Shown: one piece after another, positions 35,192 through 46,753 of the stretch | Numbering within the stretch: position 1 is the stretch's first letter | Layout: every line of letters begins with the position of its first letter | Source of the DNA: Hysterium pulicare CBS 123377 | Lineage: Eukaryota > Ascomycota > Dothideomycetes > Hysteriales > Hysteriaceae | Length of the DNA stretch: 64,000 nt | Direction: 5' to 3' | Assembly: GCA_000467715.1 (NCBI GenBank) | Contig: AJFK01000182.1 | Coordinates: 1 to 64,000, forward strand | Made by a program: the position numbers and the translations under genes | Notes under the pieces: generated by a model | The model's input: the letters and a program-made list of their open reading frames with translations, nothing else | Told to the model about the DNA's origin: nothing | Databases searched by the model: none

Positions 35192-35782
35192 AAATCAAAA
35201 AGGATCCAACCGCCTTATAAAAGGGAATCATGAGGGGATGAGACAGACCATTTGAATAGAAGCTACTTATGACAGCGGCAAATTTCTTTCCATGGCTTGA
35301 CATGTCATGTATTAGTAAGCTAATGATCATTATGAACCAATTCTGACACTTTTTTGCAGTGAAATTACAAGTTCCTTCACGGTGGCGTAATTTGCTTTTT
35401 CTCTTTATTGACTCATTCTAAAATTTAGGGTATTATGGGATACAAATTTAGACGCCATATACAGCCATAATGGTGGCTCAGTCAAAAGGTGATTTAAAAG
35501 TTCATCGTAGGTTACCTTTTTCATTGTATTCCTTCAAGCCCTATCGTGTATTCTCCACCGTTTGCGGCAAATGGCACAATGGCTGGCATGAAAGACAAAT
35601 CATGATACCAAGAGACACAAAGACAATGGATAAAACAAACAAAGAATTCAAGTTTCCCACCGAGGCTAGACGCGCTTTTCAAAATTAAAGTATGTTTGGA
35701 GTTTGTCATTATTCTTCTTCAACTTCAGTGTTCTTCTGCCCAGCATAATCTCACAGCGTCCCTCTCGTTTATTCCCAACATC
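35192..35782. other. Intergenic region at the border of the accessory island
   Basis: About 590 AT-rich bases between a conserved gene and the first kinase-like gene. Only short unsupported frames are present. Confidence 0.4.
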
Positions 35783-37762
35783 ATGGCTTCGATAAGCGCG
35801 TACTGGGCTTACTATAGACACCGGAAGGCTGAAGGTGTGAAGAAGTAAGATATTAATTGGAGAACCTGGCGTGTACAGAGTGCTAATAGATACTTTGCGC
35901 AGGAAGAAGGATATTGATAGAGCTTGGAAAAAACTTCATGTAGAGGAGAAAGCGACTTGGGAACCTGAGGATGATGAGAGTGAGGAGGTAGAGGGGAGTG
36001 GGGATGAGAATAAGGGTGAGAACGAGGGAGAGAACGAGGGAGAGAATGAGGGAGAGAATACTCAAGAGAGTGGTCAGGGAGGTGCGGGTGCCCAAGAAGA
36101 TCCGAATGCTCGAGGAGACGGGAATGGTCAGAGATATCCGAATACTCAAGGAGAGGTGAATACCCACGAACGTCTAGATGAGGATGATCCTTCAGAGGAG
36201 TACGAACCGCCAGACACGTTCGGACCTCCAGATAAGAACAAGCACCTCAAGGAGAACGAACGCCCGAATAAGACTGGAGGTCACGTCCTCAGCTGGGACG
36301 ACGAGGCACTAGAGTTCTTAAAGAACTATGTTCTACCCGAGGTGCCTGTTGCAAAGCCGCCTGATGATCATGCTTCACCCAACGCTGTGAACGAACATTT
36401 GGGAGGAACAAATTGGATGTTCCAGAAAACGTTCGCTGAAGGTGCACAAGGCAAAACAAGCCTCTATCTAGAGGAAGACGAGAAGGGCAACGTTCGTGAC
36501 GTAAGTAGTTATTCTGCTCACTGCCCAGATACTATTGAATATGATGTGTAGCTAATGATTTTTTCAATCCATTTAGCGAATAGTGGTCAAATGTGTGAAA
36601 CCGGCGCGGCAGGTGGCAGAGAAACTTGATGAAGAACAGGAAGCCGAAGAACGAGAAGCCAAAGAACAAGAAGGGCAAGAACAAGAAGGGGAAGAACATG
36701 AAGAGGAAGAAAACGAAACGGAGGAGGATGATCAGCCAGTAGAAATCCAGTGCCATAAGTATATAACCACACAACGATGCAAACACATCATAGGGCTACG
36801 ACAGCATTCGATTCGCCCCAACCATAAATACCCGCACTATATGTACATCGAATTTGCACCGTACTCTACACTTCGCAAACTCTTGGATAACTATTGCTCA
36901 GCAAACTCTGGGTAAGCAAGTTCTTCTCTTTCTATATTCTTGCAACGCATATTAACAGCCGTTTCAAGAAAGACAGACTCGATAGACTTGGAAGAAATGC
37001 CAGAGCTCTTTATCTGGTATGTCTTCAAAGGACTTGCCGAAGCCTGCCACGTGCTCAGAAGAGGCCATCAATTTGGTGAGGAAACGGGTCCTGAAACCTT
37101 GAAATGCCAACTTGTGCATCTCGACATTAAACCGACCAACATTTTCTTCACTGAAGCCGACCCAGAGGAATTCCCTGCATACAAAACACCCGTCTTAGGC
37201 GATTTCGGAATTCTAGGGGGTGAGGAGGTGGTGCTTCATTCCCATGCGGGCACAAAAGGATGGATGGCTCCTGTGAGTTTTCTTCTACTAGCAGCTATCA
37301 TAACACCAAAGCCAGACTCCTTTACTCCGAGCAAGCTGCAAACGCTGACCGTATAAACATCAGGAGCAATACAAACCTTATCTTCCGTGTCTACCAAAAG
37401 GAGTGGACATTTGGCAAATCGGAATGGTCATCTGGAGTCTGATGCGCCAGCAGCCCAATGGGGATATAAGTCGCAAAGGAACACCCGAACTGCCGTGCAG
37501 CTCTTTATATAGCGAGTTCTATTCGCAGCGTCTCAATAGTCTGGTATGCGATTGTCTCAAACGAGATACAAAGGACCGACCAACCATCGAAGAATTGGTC
37601 GAGCGAACGCGAGCCGGCTTAGAGGGTATGGATCGAAGGATAGGACCTTGGCGAAAGAGAGACGACATGGTGGAACAGTTGAGGGCAAAGTTCAGTCGGG
37701 AAGAATTCCCAATAGGATCTCAGATGCCGGTCGGACGTAAGAGGAAGCGAACGGATTCATAA
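35783..37762 (+). CDS. HMG-box-like / protein kinase-like fusion, copy 1
   Basis: Five exons (35783-35844, 35903-36500, 36577-36911, 36969-37272, 37364-37762; intron phases 2,0,2,0) give about 565 residues. Residues 1-45 (AYWAYYRHRK, then IDRAWKKLHVEEKATWE) resemble the last two helices of an HMG box. An acidic, repeat-bearing linker follows. A kinase-like domain spans about 180-545. It has a beta-3 lysine (RIVVKCVK), catalytic loop HLDIKPTNIF with the usual Arg replaced by Leu, GDFGILG, and an activation-segment end GTKGWMAPEQ. The D of HxD, the N and DFG are kept, so activity is possible. A Glu-rich insert of about 45 residues sits between beta-3 and helix C. Substrate and role are unknown. 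The downstream gene is a tandem paralogue. Confidence 0.78.
36018..36059 (+). repeat. Short tandem coding repeat, 12-base unit (GAGAACGAGGGA type)
   Basis: Three and a half copies of a 12-base unit encode GENE repeats in the acidic linker of kinase copy 1. The third copy has one C-to-T difference. Such runs commonly vary in copy number between strains. Confidence 0.85.
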
Positions 37763-38157
37763 TCGTCTTAGGAAGTACCAGATTGAATGGATTAATGCTA
37801 ATGACTGCATCATTTGTGGCATCTTTGATCCGGCACTAACGTTTAATCAGGAATGGTGAATTTCAATCTAATATTCCGAATCAAACCTATATCAGCCTCA
37901 CACAATAAGCTTTTGTTTGATAGCGGCGCTTCTGGCTCGCAATCCAAGCCACAATTGAAGCCTCGCGTGGTTCTGGATTCCGCTTGCGTCGAGAGACAAA
38001 GGAGCATGACCACTGTTATGCTCCATGCACAAAGACGACTTGACCAAACAAAAGGATCGGTAGTGTCTCTCACACAATTCCCGAAAGGCTTTCTTGAGCC
38101 ACATGCTTATGCAAAACTTCCAGATGCATTCTTGCTCCTTTTCGAACAACCCTCGAG
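37763..38157. other. Spacer between the tandem kinase-like genes
   Basis: About 395 bases holding the 3' flank of copy 1 and the promoter of copy 2. Nothing else was recognised. Confidence 0.45.
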
Positions 38158-40308
38158 ATGACAAGATCAGGGTGGCATGAGTATCAACGACGACATAGTC
38201 ATTTGCCAGTTTCAAGAACGTATGGTTACTCTAGCTATTATTCGCTAGAAAAGTACTGGCTAACCCTTTCTTCGGCTGCGTCGACAGTCGAGGACAAATA
38301 GGTTCAAAATGGAAATCACTTACAGAGGACCAGAAGAATCGCTTTGAGCAATCCCACCCAGAATACATTCCACCTGGTCACCAAGATGAGGCTGCTTTGT
38401 TGGCTCCAGCAGGGGAAGGAAGAGAGGAAGAGGAATTTGTAGCAGGATACGGCGACAATGGTGATCCCAATGGGGCAGGACACTACATTAATGGTGGGCC
38501 GAATGGAGGAGAGTTTAGAGAAGACATAGGATTAGTAGATCCATGGGATGTCTATGAAGAAATAGAGCGACGAGTAGGGGTAGCAGGTCCCTCCCACTAC
38601 GGTGTACCTATCCAGCGTGAGCGAATACAAGGTCCCCCGCAATTCCCAGCAGCACGAGGCTTCGAGCATGCAACTCTGCCAGATCATGGCCCACATATCG
38701 ACGGTCGATTTCAAGATCCCCAAGGTGGTAACCAGTTTGTTAACATTCACGAAGCACTTTTCAATAGGAATACGCCAGCACTACAACAGTACCTAGGGCA
38801 CTATCCTGCTGATCAGTTCAATATGGGAGGGCAACAATACCATCCAGTTCCCGGTCCTGGCAATAATGGCGGTTATCTTCCACAGTCCTACCAGAGGATC
38901 CCCTTAGCTGCTCAGTATCTCCCTGGTGATCCCCCATTCCGAGCACTAGGGGTAGGGGAGCAGGATCAAAGAGAATACTTCCCTGACGAACATGAAAATC
39001 CGCAATTCCCTAGTCCTCAGAACCCCGAAGAACTGTATATCCAACAGGACTACAGCTTGGAAGTGCCGGGGTACTGGAAATTTGAGAAGGAGTATTGCAG
39101 TGGGGGAAGTAAAACTAGTCTCTTCCTACGGCTAGATTTGAATGGGAATATTACAGACGTAAGTGTCTACCCGTCAAACGTCATAATATGAATCTAATTA
39201 GCTTTCTCGATTGGCGCAGAGGGTAATCGTTAAACTCCTCAAGGACGCGCGACCCCCGCACATGTTTCTCCTCCCTGATGGGCGCGTGGTGCACCCTGAA
39301 GTCTTTATCAACGAAGGTTTACGTGCAGCGATTTGTGAGAACATTATCAGACTGCTCCATTGCTCTAGGCGGGAGAGGCATGAGTATTCAAACTATTTAT
39401 ACATTGAATACGCACCCTACGGCTCACTAGACGATCTTCTACAACACTATACGACGAAATTGAACGTGTAAGTCTTTCTTCAATCCTAGCAACCTTTTGT
39501 ATCACTTTATGCCGTATATGATTGGGTTTTAACGTCGCAATAGGATACCGGAAATCTTCATATGGCTCGTCTTCGATGCTTTGTGCAAGGCATGTTACGT
39601 ATTGAGATATGGTGTCAAACGCGGAAGCGGCCTGCAACGTCCTGGCTGGATACCTCAAATGCACTTAGACATCAAGCCACAGAATATTTTCTTGAAGGAA
39701 GCAGATCCTGAAGTTTACCCTGGGTACTATACGCCAGCCCTGGGTGATTTTGGCCTATTGGCTACTCCACAAACAAAACTACGTCACGCTAGAGGCACAC
39801 GAGGATTTTCTGGACCCGTAAGTTGCATTTGCCGTTTTTACCTTCTCATTCGTCACCTTTCTAGTTCTCCTATTTGCAAAAATTCCATCTAGCCCTATAT
39901 TGCTTGTGCTAAAGTTTATCCTACAAGGAAGAACTCGCCTATACACCCGACATTTGGGGCATCGGCATCACTATCTGGAGTCTAATGCGAAAGCAATGCC
40001 GAGGACATAGGGAGCCTGGAAAGATTCCTCCGAAAATATGCGAAGGTTATTACGGCTTGTACTCACAAAGACTCGACCACTTAGTGTACCAGTGCCTGAA
40101 GTTGGATCCATTAGAAAGGCCGAGCATAGAAGAACTCTGCACAGACGTATCAAATTCGCTGACGACAATTGAAAAGCAGCAAGGAGGATTGAGCAGGCTC
40201 GATAGAGAAATGATTCCGAATTTCCTCAAGTTAGCAGATATAGTAGACGAATTTGAGATCGGCCGAAAACACAATCACCAAAAAAGACGGGTGGGTCGAC
40301 AAAGATAG
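38158..40308 (+). CDS. HMG-box-like / protein kinase-like fusion, copy 2
   Basis: Five exons (38158-38219, 38288-39158, 39220-39467, 39544-39817, 39928-40308) give about 611 residues. Exon 1 is 62 bases, as in copy 1, and all four intron phases match, so the two genes are tandem duplicates. The N-terminus (GWHEYQRRHS, then IGSKWKSLTEDQKNRFEQSH) again looks like the end of an HMG box. The linker here is Gly/Pro/Asn-rich, not acidic, and longer. The kinase-like domain has RVIVKLLKDA, MHLDIKPQNIFL, GDFGLLA and GTRGFSGPEE. The His-Leu-Asp triad again replaces HRD. Partners are unknown. Divergent linkers with conserved ends suggest the linker is under loose or changing selection. Confidence 0.78.
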
Positions 40309-40629
40309 CTTTAGCCTTTGAACAATGGACAGAAGAGATTGGTAAAGCTGAACCATGCTTAAGCGTGATTACACTTACACCTCTCATTGTGATTGAGCAA
40401 TGCGCATGAGAGCTTCACAGCGCTTTCATTTCTCCTCGATGGATATGCGCTTCCCCGAGGCATGAATGCCACTTCACGTATCAACTCAGATACTAGAAGT
40501 GAATAATACTCTTCACGAACCTGGTAGCTGCAAGAGATGCAATCACTAATTCTACGCCTCCTTAAGAACCACAGACAATTATCTCCTTCTCCTCCTCAAC
40601 TTGCACAATCGGTTACTTCAACCACCAAC
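40309..40629. other. Intergenic region, pyrimidine-rich leader before the 2EXR gene
   Basis: About 320 bases. The last 90 are CT/CA-rich and look like a 5' leader rather than coding sequence. Confidence 0.45.
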
Positions 40630-42225
40630 ATGGATAGAGAAATCCCTAACTCGACAACACTAATTCCACTACCTGCGCATAATGTGCACCAAAATCGCCC
40701 CTTTCGAATCTTAGACCTTCCCGCTGAGGTGCGGCTGATAACATATGACATGATCTTCCGTCTTAAGTTCCCACTTTATTTTCGAGGACCTTACGACGTC
40801 TCCCGAGGATTTGACCAAGGCTCCCAAGGGTTTTACGAAGGGTGGCCGGATACCATCGATTTACATTCGATGCCCCTCGATCGCCAACACCCATCCTTTG
40901 GGAGAAATTTCAAGCCATATCTTGGCCTTTTCTTGACATGCCGGCAGCTGTACGATGAAGCCCGAATCGTTCTGTACAGCAAGAACGAGTTTAAGTTTGT
41001 TTGCGGCTCGTATGGCCGTATAGGATGCCTCCCAATCAAGGGCGCTCTGTTGGGCCGCGAGTTCAAGATATTCTCAAAGCGGATCGGGAAAGAGAACGGG
41101 AAGCTCTTAAAGAAAATTACGATTGTTTACCCTTCGATATGCGCCGTCGACGAAGGCGAATCGGACCACCTATCGAATATTCCAAGATCGGGATATCATT
41201 TGGCTTTTGCAATATGGCCTTTGGTTAAATTCCAAGCCAGCTCTCCAGGCTGCCTTGTCCAGTTTGAGACACCCCCTGTCACTTGTAGAGGCCACCACCA
41301 ACCATACATGTGGGTTTCGCGTACAGAAAATCTCAATAATTTATTAAAGGCTTGCCGAAATACGGGCTTCGACTGGATTAGAAAGCCCTTAGCGAACCGA
41401 TTTCTGAGCAATCTCATTGTATGGGATGATGGAAGCCAAGGAACAATCACCTATAGGGGACCAGACGGCTACTACCATTGGATCCAGCACTTTGCCATGG
41501 CTGGTGATGCTTCTATTCAGCTGCGAGAGAGAGTAAACCTGAGTCAATATTCGTTGACTGTAAACAGTTCCATCAAAAACACGCTCATGGATGAGCGGAC
41601 TCTCTGCAATATCCATGAGTATCGGTCCTTACGAGTTTGTGAGGTGAGGGAATCCCGCGGAGGTGTGCAAACACATAAAGAATATGAGTATCGACGTGGC
41701 CTCAATATGATGCGAACCAATCGATTCATACGAGAGACCGCTACCAGACTCTTCTATCAATGGAATGAGTTCTCTTTCTCTGTTGTAACTGAGAACGTTG
41801 TGACTACATTCCAAGATTTCGTCTTCCTACGATCGTGGTACGAAAAGAATCCCAAAACACACCATGAAGCTCTGCGGATCAATATGCACCTGGATTTCGA
41901 AGTTCCGGAGCATTGGGGCTACGAAAGCCTTCGAATCAACATCTCCCCCCTCATCAAGATCTGGATGGAAACAAATAAATCACATCATATCAAGCTTTTC
42001 ATTGGAAAACCAGAGCTTTCGGGACCGTATAAGGAGCCCCTAGATTTGTCGAAGATCTACAAAGCTCTGCATACAAGCTCTCCTCTCGCATCGAACGCAA
42101 ACGATGTTTGGATTGACGGATACGGTGAGGCGAAAGTGGTATCCTTCTTATCTGGACCCCCTACCTGGGATCTGACTGGACCGGAGCCAACGTGCAGTTA
42201 TAGCTCCTCACGGGAAAGACCCTAG
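40630..42225 (+). CDS. 2EXR domain protein
   Basis: A single-exon gene of about 531 residues. Near the N-terminus is RPFRILDLPAEVRLITYDMI, then LTCRQLYDEARIVLYSKNEF. These are the two signature blocks of the fungal 2EXR (F-box-like) family. A second, weaker copy of the CRQ-like block occurs near residue 370 (NMMRTNRFIRETATRLFYQW), so the protein may carry a duplicated module. The frame is open from 40537, but the ATG at 40630 has the better context (CAACATGG) and the stretch before it looks like a leader. Molecular function in the family is not established. It lies beside another 2EXR gene that has an in-frame stop. Confidence 0.8.
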   Translation: MDREIPNSTTLIPLPAHNVHQNRPFRILDLPAEVRLITYDMIFRLKFPLYFRGPYDVSRGFDQGSQGFYEGWPDTIDLHSMPLDRQHPSFGRNFKPYLGLFLTCRQLYDEARIVLYSKNEFKFVCGSYGRIGCLPIKGALLGREFKIFSKRIGKENGKLLKKITIVYPSICAVDEGESDHLSNIPRSGYHLAFAIWPLVKFQASSPGCLVQFETPPVTCRGHHQPYMWVSRTENLNNLLKACRNTGFDWIRKPLANRFLSNLIVWDDGSQGTITYRGPDGYYHWIQHFAMAGDASIQLRERVNLSQYSLTVNSSIKNTLMDERTLCNIHEYRSLRVCEVRESRGGVQTHKEYEYRRGLNMMRTNRFIRETATRLFYQWNEFSFSVVTENVVTTFQDFVFLRSWYEKNPKTHHEALRINMHLDFEVPEHWGYESLRINISPLIKIWMETNKSHHIKLFIGKPELSGPYKEPLDLSKIYKALHTSSPLASNANDVWIDGYGEAKVVSFLSGPPTWDLTGPEPTCSYSSSRERP

Positions 42226-43082
42226 GACCCACCTCAACGACAATGGTGGAGTGATTGAAACAGACTATGGCGATAGTGAGGATTTGTTTGATAGTTTGCT
42301 GGGAGGTTGGAGGCTCCGCAACTGGTGACGAAGGGAACTGCTGGATGACATGATTGATATATCAGCATGACCACTCAAAGTAGATAGTCAGAATCAAGGA
42401 AGTTGATGGAAACAAAGATTCTAAAGTGCACATATAAGTTCACAGGGAAACGGTGATTCACCTTCATCCCCTCTTAAGATCTTCTACCCCTGATTCAGAA
42501 GATTATATGCATTCAATTCATAGCAAGCAAACGTCAAACGCCAAACAGCTGCTGGATACATAGCTAGCCTTTCGCACAAGGCCAGTTCTTCACCTATCCG
42601 CTCTCTTACTACCTCTTCCTATTAGCTCGATCGAATATACCCGCCCACCTTCCTCTCCACTAGACGGTTTTGGAAGAATGCGGAGGTCTAAGTGTTGAGA
42701 GTGCGGCATCTACTCCACGGTTAAACTCTCACGTTATAGGACTACTCACCCAACTCAGGCCGCTTTTTAGAATGCAGTTGTTTAAACTTTCCCCAAACCC
42801 CGTTTCGCTCCCCGGTGTAAGCCAGTGAATGATATAAACATATCTGCCTAACCTAGGTAAACTTCATTTGAAGTTCACGTTGTATAAAATCAGCTAGCAA
42901 TGCCGTCGCTCTCGGCCAGAGCTTCGCTTTCTTTCACTTTTTCAACCACATACCAAACCATGCTGAAAGCCTCGACGACTTACCTTCCAAATACACCGTC
43001 CTTCCTCCCAGCAACTCAAATCCACAATCTCAACCAACTCGCACCACTACCAACAAGCGCGATCACTACCAATATTTAAGCA
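42226..43082. other. Intergenic region between two 2EXR genes
   Basis: About 860 bases with no supported frame. The last 120 bases are CA-rich and look like a 5' leader of the next gene. Confidence 0.45.
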
Positions 43083-43994
43083 ATGTCCTCAACTATTGTA
43101 CCGCCCACGGTACCTCGTCCCCAGGCAGCTACCCGATTTTTGTTCCTCGACCTCCCAGCAGAGCTTCGTAACATGATCTACAAGTTTCTTTTCTGCCCTG
43201 AGCAGGAGATTTGTTTGAAAGTCGAGGCCTTTGACCACTATGCGAAGAATGACGTACTTAAGGACATCTCAGCCGGAATCAGCCTACTGTTCACCTGCCG
43301 ACAGATCTAGGATGAAGGCCGATCAGTGCTTCTGGGCCAGAACAACTTCCGATTTACTCGGAGCTGGATTGAGGATCTTCACTATGGCATACCACAGATG
43401 GATAATGCAGCTGGTTGGATGTGGAGTATAGGGTCCGGGGCGAAGTATCTCAGGCATGTTACAATCATGGTGTCGAAGATATGGAAGATTCATCGTCGTT
43501 CCGCGATGGATATTCTCCCACTCCTCAAATACAGATGGGTCCATCCGAACTGCACCTTCACGTTCGTTCCTCGCAAGCGCAGTGCTCCAAAACCAGCTTT
43601 GCCTTTGGACGCAACCTTCTACCATCGAATTAAACTGAACACAGCAATCTTGGGGAATGTCTTTACAGCATTCGGAAATAACGGAGAACTTGCAAAGTAC
43701 GGCAGACTGTTGGAGAAAGTCATCCTAAACCGCAAGGGAGACGGGGGAAAGATCCATTACTACTCTACTACTCCGGAAGGGAAAGTGGTGGTCAACTTCA
43801 CCGCCAAAGACAACGGTCGAAGCCTCAAAATTAGAGCACCGAGAAAGCCCTCATTGGAGGGCTTCTGGTGCCTCCCGAAAGCCATCATCCAACGCATCTT
43901 GAAGGAGCTCTTTTCGGTTCCAGATGATCTGGTAGTCAGTCCAAATGGAATACCCAGTAGAACTTTCTTTGATAGCGACAAATGGACGAGCTAA
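43083..43994 (+). pseudogene. 2EXR domain gene interrupted by one in-frame TAG
   Basis: One frame runs from the ATG at 43083 to the TAA ending at 43994 (about 303 codons) with a single internal TAG at 43308-43310. Before it the protein reads FLFLDLPAELRNMIYKFLFC and ends LLFTCRQI. After it the frame continues DEGRSVLLGQNNFRFTRSWI. In relatives this block reads CRQ-I-Y-DE, so the stop sits where a Tyr codon is expected. Everything else looks intact, so the change is recent or the stop is bypassed (polymorphism, read-through, or mRNA editing of UAG to UGG as known in some ascomycetes). It may also be a sequencing error. No intron can remove it that I could find. Confidence 0.75.
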
Positions 43995-44108
43995 GAGAAA
44001 CGCCAACATGGCTCCCCTTCATAGAAGGAAAGAGTACTAGATCATTCAACGCGACCAACATCTCGCAGAGCACTAGTGAACTCCGACAGTGGGGTATGAC
44101 AGCGCTGT

Positions 44109-46753
44109 TCAAGATCCATTGACGATCCTACCATTACGCATGGTTCTTCTCACTAACTGATGTTGCGGAACCAAGCAGTGAATACCTTGCTCAAGGCAGG
44201 ACTGGCAGATATCGAAATTGCCACTGTAGCACGCGTTGCAATGGTAATGAACTTCAGTTGTTCTTGTACCACATTCATCGCAACATACCGACATATACCA
44301 ATCCCGACTGGCGTGGGCTTCTAGAAACTCGGTTAGGCCTGGTGGACGCTCTCCCTGGTAAGGAAAGGCCTCAGCTAATTTTCGCGCGGACGGTCTGGCC
44401 CTGGGATCTCGAGAGCGGCACTGTTCTATGATATCGTTGAAATATGAAGGTATGTCTTTGCCGCAGCTTGGTAGTTCTACGGGGTTTGCATGTTCGGCAT
44501 TGCACCTATAACGGGGAACATTTGTGCATGCTGATTTTGCACACAAGTAGCCATGGGGGCAATGCTTGTGCTCGGCGAGTAGCCACAGGATATACCCCAG
44601 CTGGAAGATGTCCGTTCGAAAGTTCATTCTATTGCGTGGAGTTTCGTTATCATGTTTGGAGATGTTTCGTAATTCAGGAGGCATGCGGCCGTATTCATCT
44701 TGCATATGTTTGTGAGATGTATTGAGGTAATGCAACACTGTCGTTCCATCTGTTGTGTTGATTCCAATTGAATATAGCCGAAGGACGCCCACAACCAATC
44801 CTCTTCTGTGGACCTCCGAGATCGTCTTAATGATTTGCTTCCCCCAGCTCTCCCTGATCGGCCATGGAATAAGTTCGTTTTCCTTATTGACAGCAGCAAA
44901 AAGGGATGCCATAGAAGTAATCATTGGGGCCTCGTACAAATAACTTTTGAGGTGTAGACTTGCATCGTCGAAGACGACGCCGATAAATCGAGCAATGCCA
45001 TCGCAGCCACGCAAGGAGCAGAGTAGTTTTAGATCGTTGCAAAAGTCTTTGTATCCATTTTCGACTTCCATTCCGGCACTTGCAAATGGTACTTTCTGCT
45101 CGATACACGGTCGCCCCTTGACCCAAGTCCTAAAGCGAGAAGAAGTGATTCGCGATTTAATGATAACCTCTCGCTCCAAGAACTGTGCACAGCCCAGATC
45201 CTCAATGTCTTGTAAGATCTGATCCTCATTGGTCATTCTTTTTTCCAATCCATCTTCTACTGCCACTATCCTGGATGAGTCCGTAATGATTTGACCGTAC
45301 TCATCTTCTTTCAAGCACATAGAGAGGTTGGTGACCGAGTCCGAAAGCCTCAGATCAGGAAGCACTGTTCTCACTAGACTCTGGAGTGCATCTGGCAGTA
45401 CTTTGCAACTATTGTCTATGTTGTCAGGAGCCAAAATTTGAGAGAGAGGTGATTTCTCCTGAATATCTGTGAAAGTAGCGGATAAAATAATTCGTCGCCA
45501 CCGTCGGGGAGTTTCTGCATAGAGGAGAAAGTATTTTTGCGAATGGTAATCTTCGTTCGATTGCATCATAGCACATGTAAATACTGGGTCCGCGAATAGT
45601 CCTTCAGTCGAGTATTGCTCCGGATAAAATGAAGGGGTGGATTCAAAATGGTAATTTGGTGCGCCAGAAAAGCTCGCACGAAGCGTCTCCATAGATGAAG
45701 CAGAGCAGTCGGTGGAGAATCTAGAGACACAATCCAAGAATATATCGACAGTCAAAGAGTTACGATCCTCGGACGTATTACTTTCCGAAAGCTGATCTGT
45801 AAATTCCCCGGAAACATGACTGTCATGTCGTGATAATATGGACATTCGATCGAGTTTTTGCTCATTTGAAAGCTCGGCTGCCAGTCTGAGCTGCTGTATT
45901 TGCAAACGATGTTGAGCCAAGTCTCGGTAAATCTGAGCAAGGTGTTGGTGGAGTGACCGATCTTCTGGCATGAACGCGTGTTTTGTCTCGTGCACCAAAG
46001 ATGTTACGGCGTTCGACATTTGATCTCTCTGCCTGAAATGAGGCTGTCTGTCGCCAGCCATCCGTTCTGGCACTGAAAGCTCCTGCGATGTCCGAGTTGA
46101 GTCTTGTCGTTCAGACTCCGCACAAATAGATTCCTCAACGAAGCGACGAATGGCAAAGCTGGCCTCCGCAGGCCCACTGAAACATCTTACAGATTGGGCA
46201 GCCTCAGCTTTACCCATAGCTAACAAGCGTACGGTACACAATCTTGTCGCCGTCAGTATTGCCCATAGGACAGAGAGTAGGCGGGTATGTCATACGTGGT
46301 GATAGAATTCAACGCGGTAACAAGAGTAGACTTCGCAGCCTCAAGTCGTAGCTGTAAGTGTTTGACCTCGCCCTTAGTGAATAGCCCCCACTTCATATTT
46401 ATGGAACTCATTCGAAAATCTTTTCCGTTGGAATCAGGCTTCAGGCGTTTCCGTATTTTAGCCATAAGCCTCTCCAGCACTGCTTGACAATTTTCTAGTG
46501 GAATCCTCAAGTTTCTGATCATCCCGACCATCACCTCATCTCCACAGATGACACCTCTGATCGCCTCCTCTTTTAGTGCGGCGTTCAAGGAAGAGACAAT
46601 AGAATAGAAAGCATGCACATCCCTGGAGACAGATCTGATCTCCTCAGGACCTCGTCGTATACCATCCACAAGATTGAATAACGCCTTTGAGGACTGGATG
46701 GCTGTAGTCGCAATGCCTACAATACCTGCCATAATGCTAAGCGGGTCCGCCAT
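44109..46753 (-). CDS. Fungal STAND N-terminal domain / pseudokinase / ZZ zinc-finger protein
   Basis: Two exons (46753-46296 and 46242-44109) give about 863 residues. Residues 1-150 form a fungal_N helical domain (MADPLSIMAGIVGIATTAIQ). A long variable middle follows. Then comes a kinase-fold region at about 540-790 (DLKLLCSLRGCDGIARFIGV, WGKQIIKTISEVHRRGLVVG, RTDIFQLGYILWLLAEHKHC, RDPRARPSARKLAEAF). The catalytic loop reads VVGVLRLYSIGIN and no DFG is present, so it should be a pseudokinase. The C-terminus is a ZZ-type zinc finger (CCDECGTRTTEVHYHCNACY, then DICQSCLEQGIHC). The start domain is typical of fungal NLR-like proteins. The whole suggests a signalling adaptor or sensor; this role is inference. 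Confidence 0.8.
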
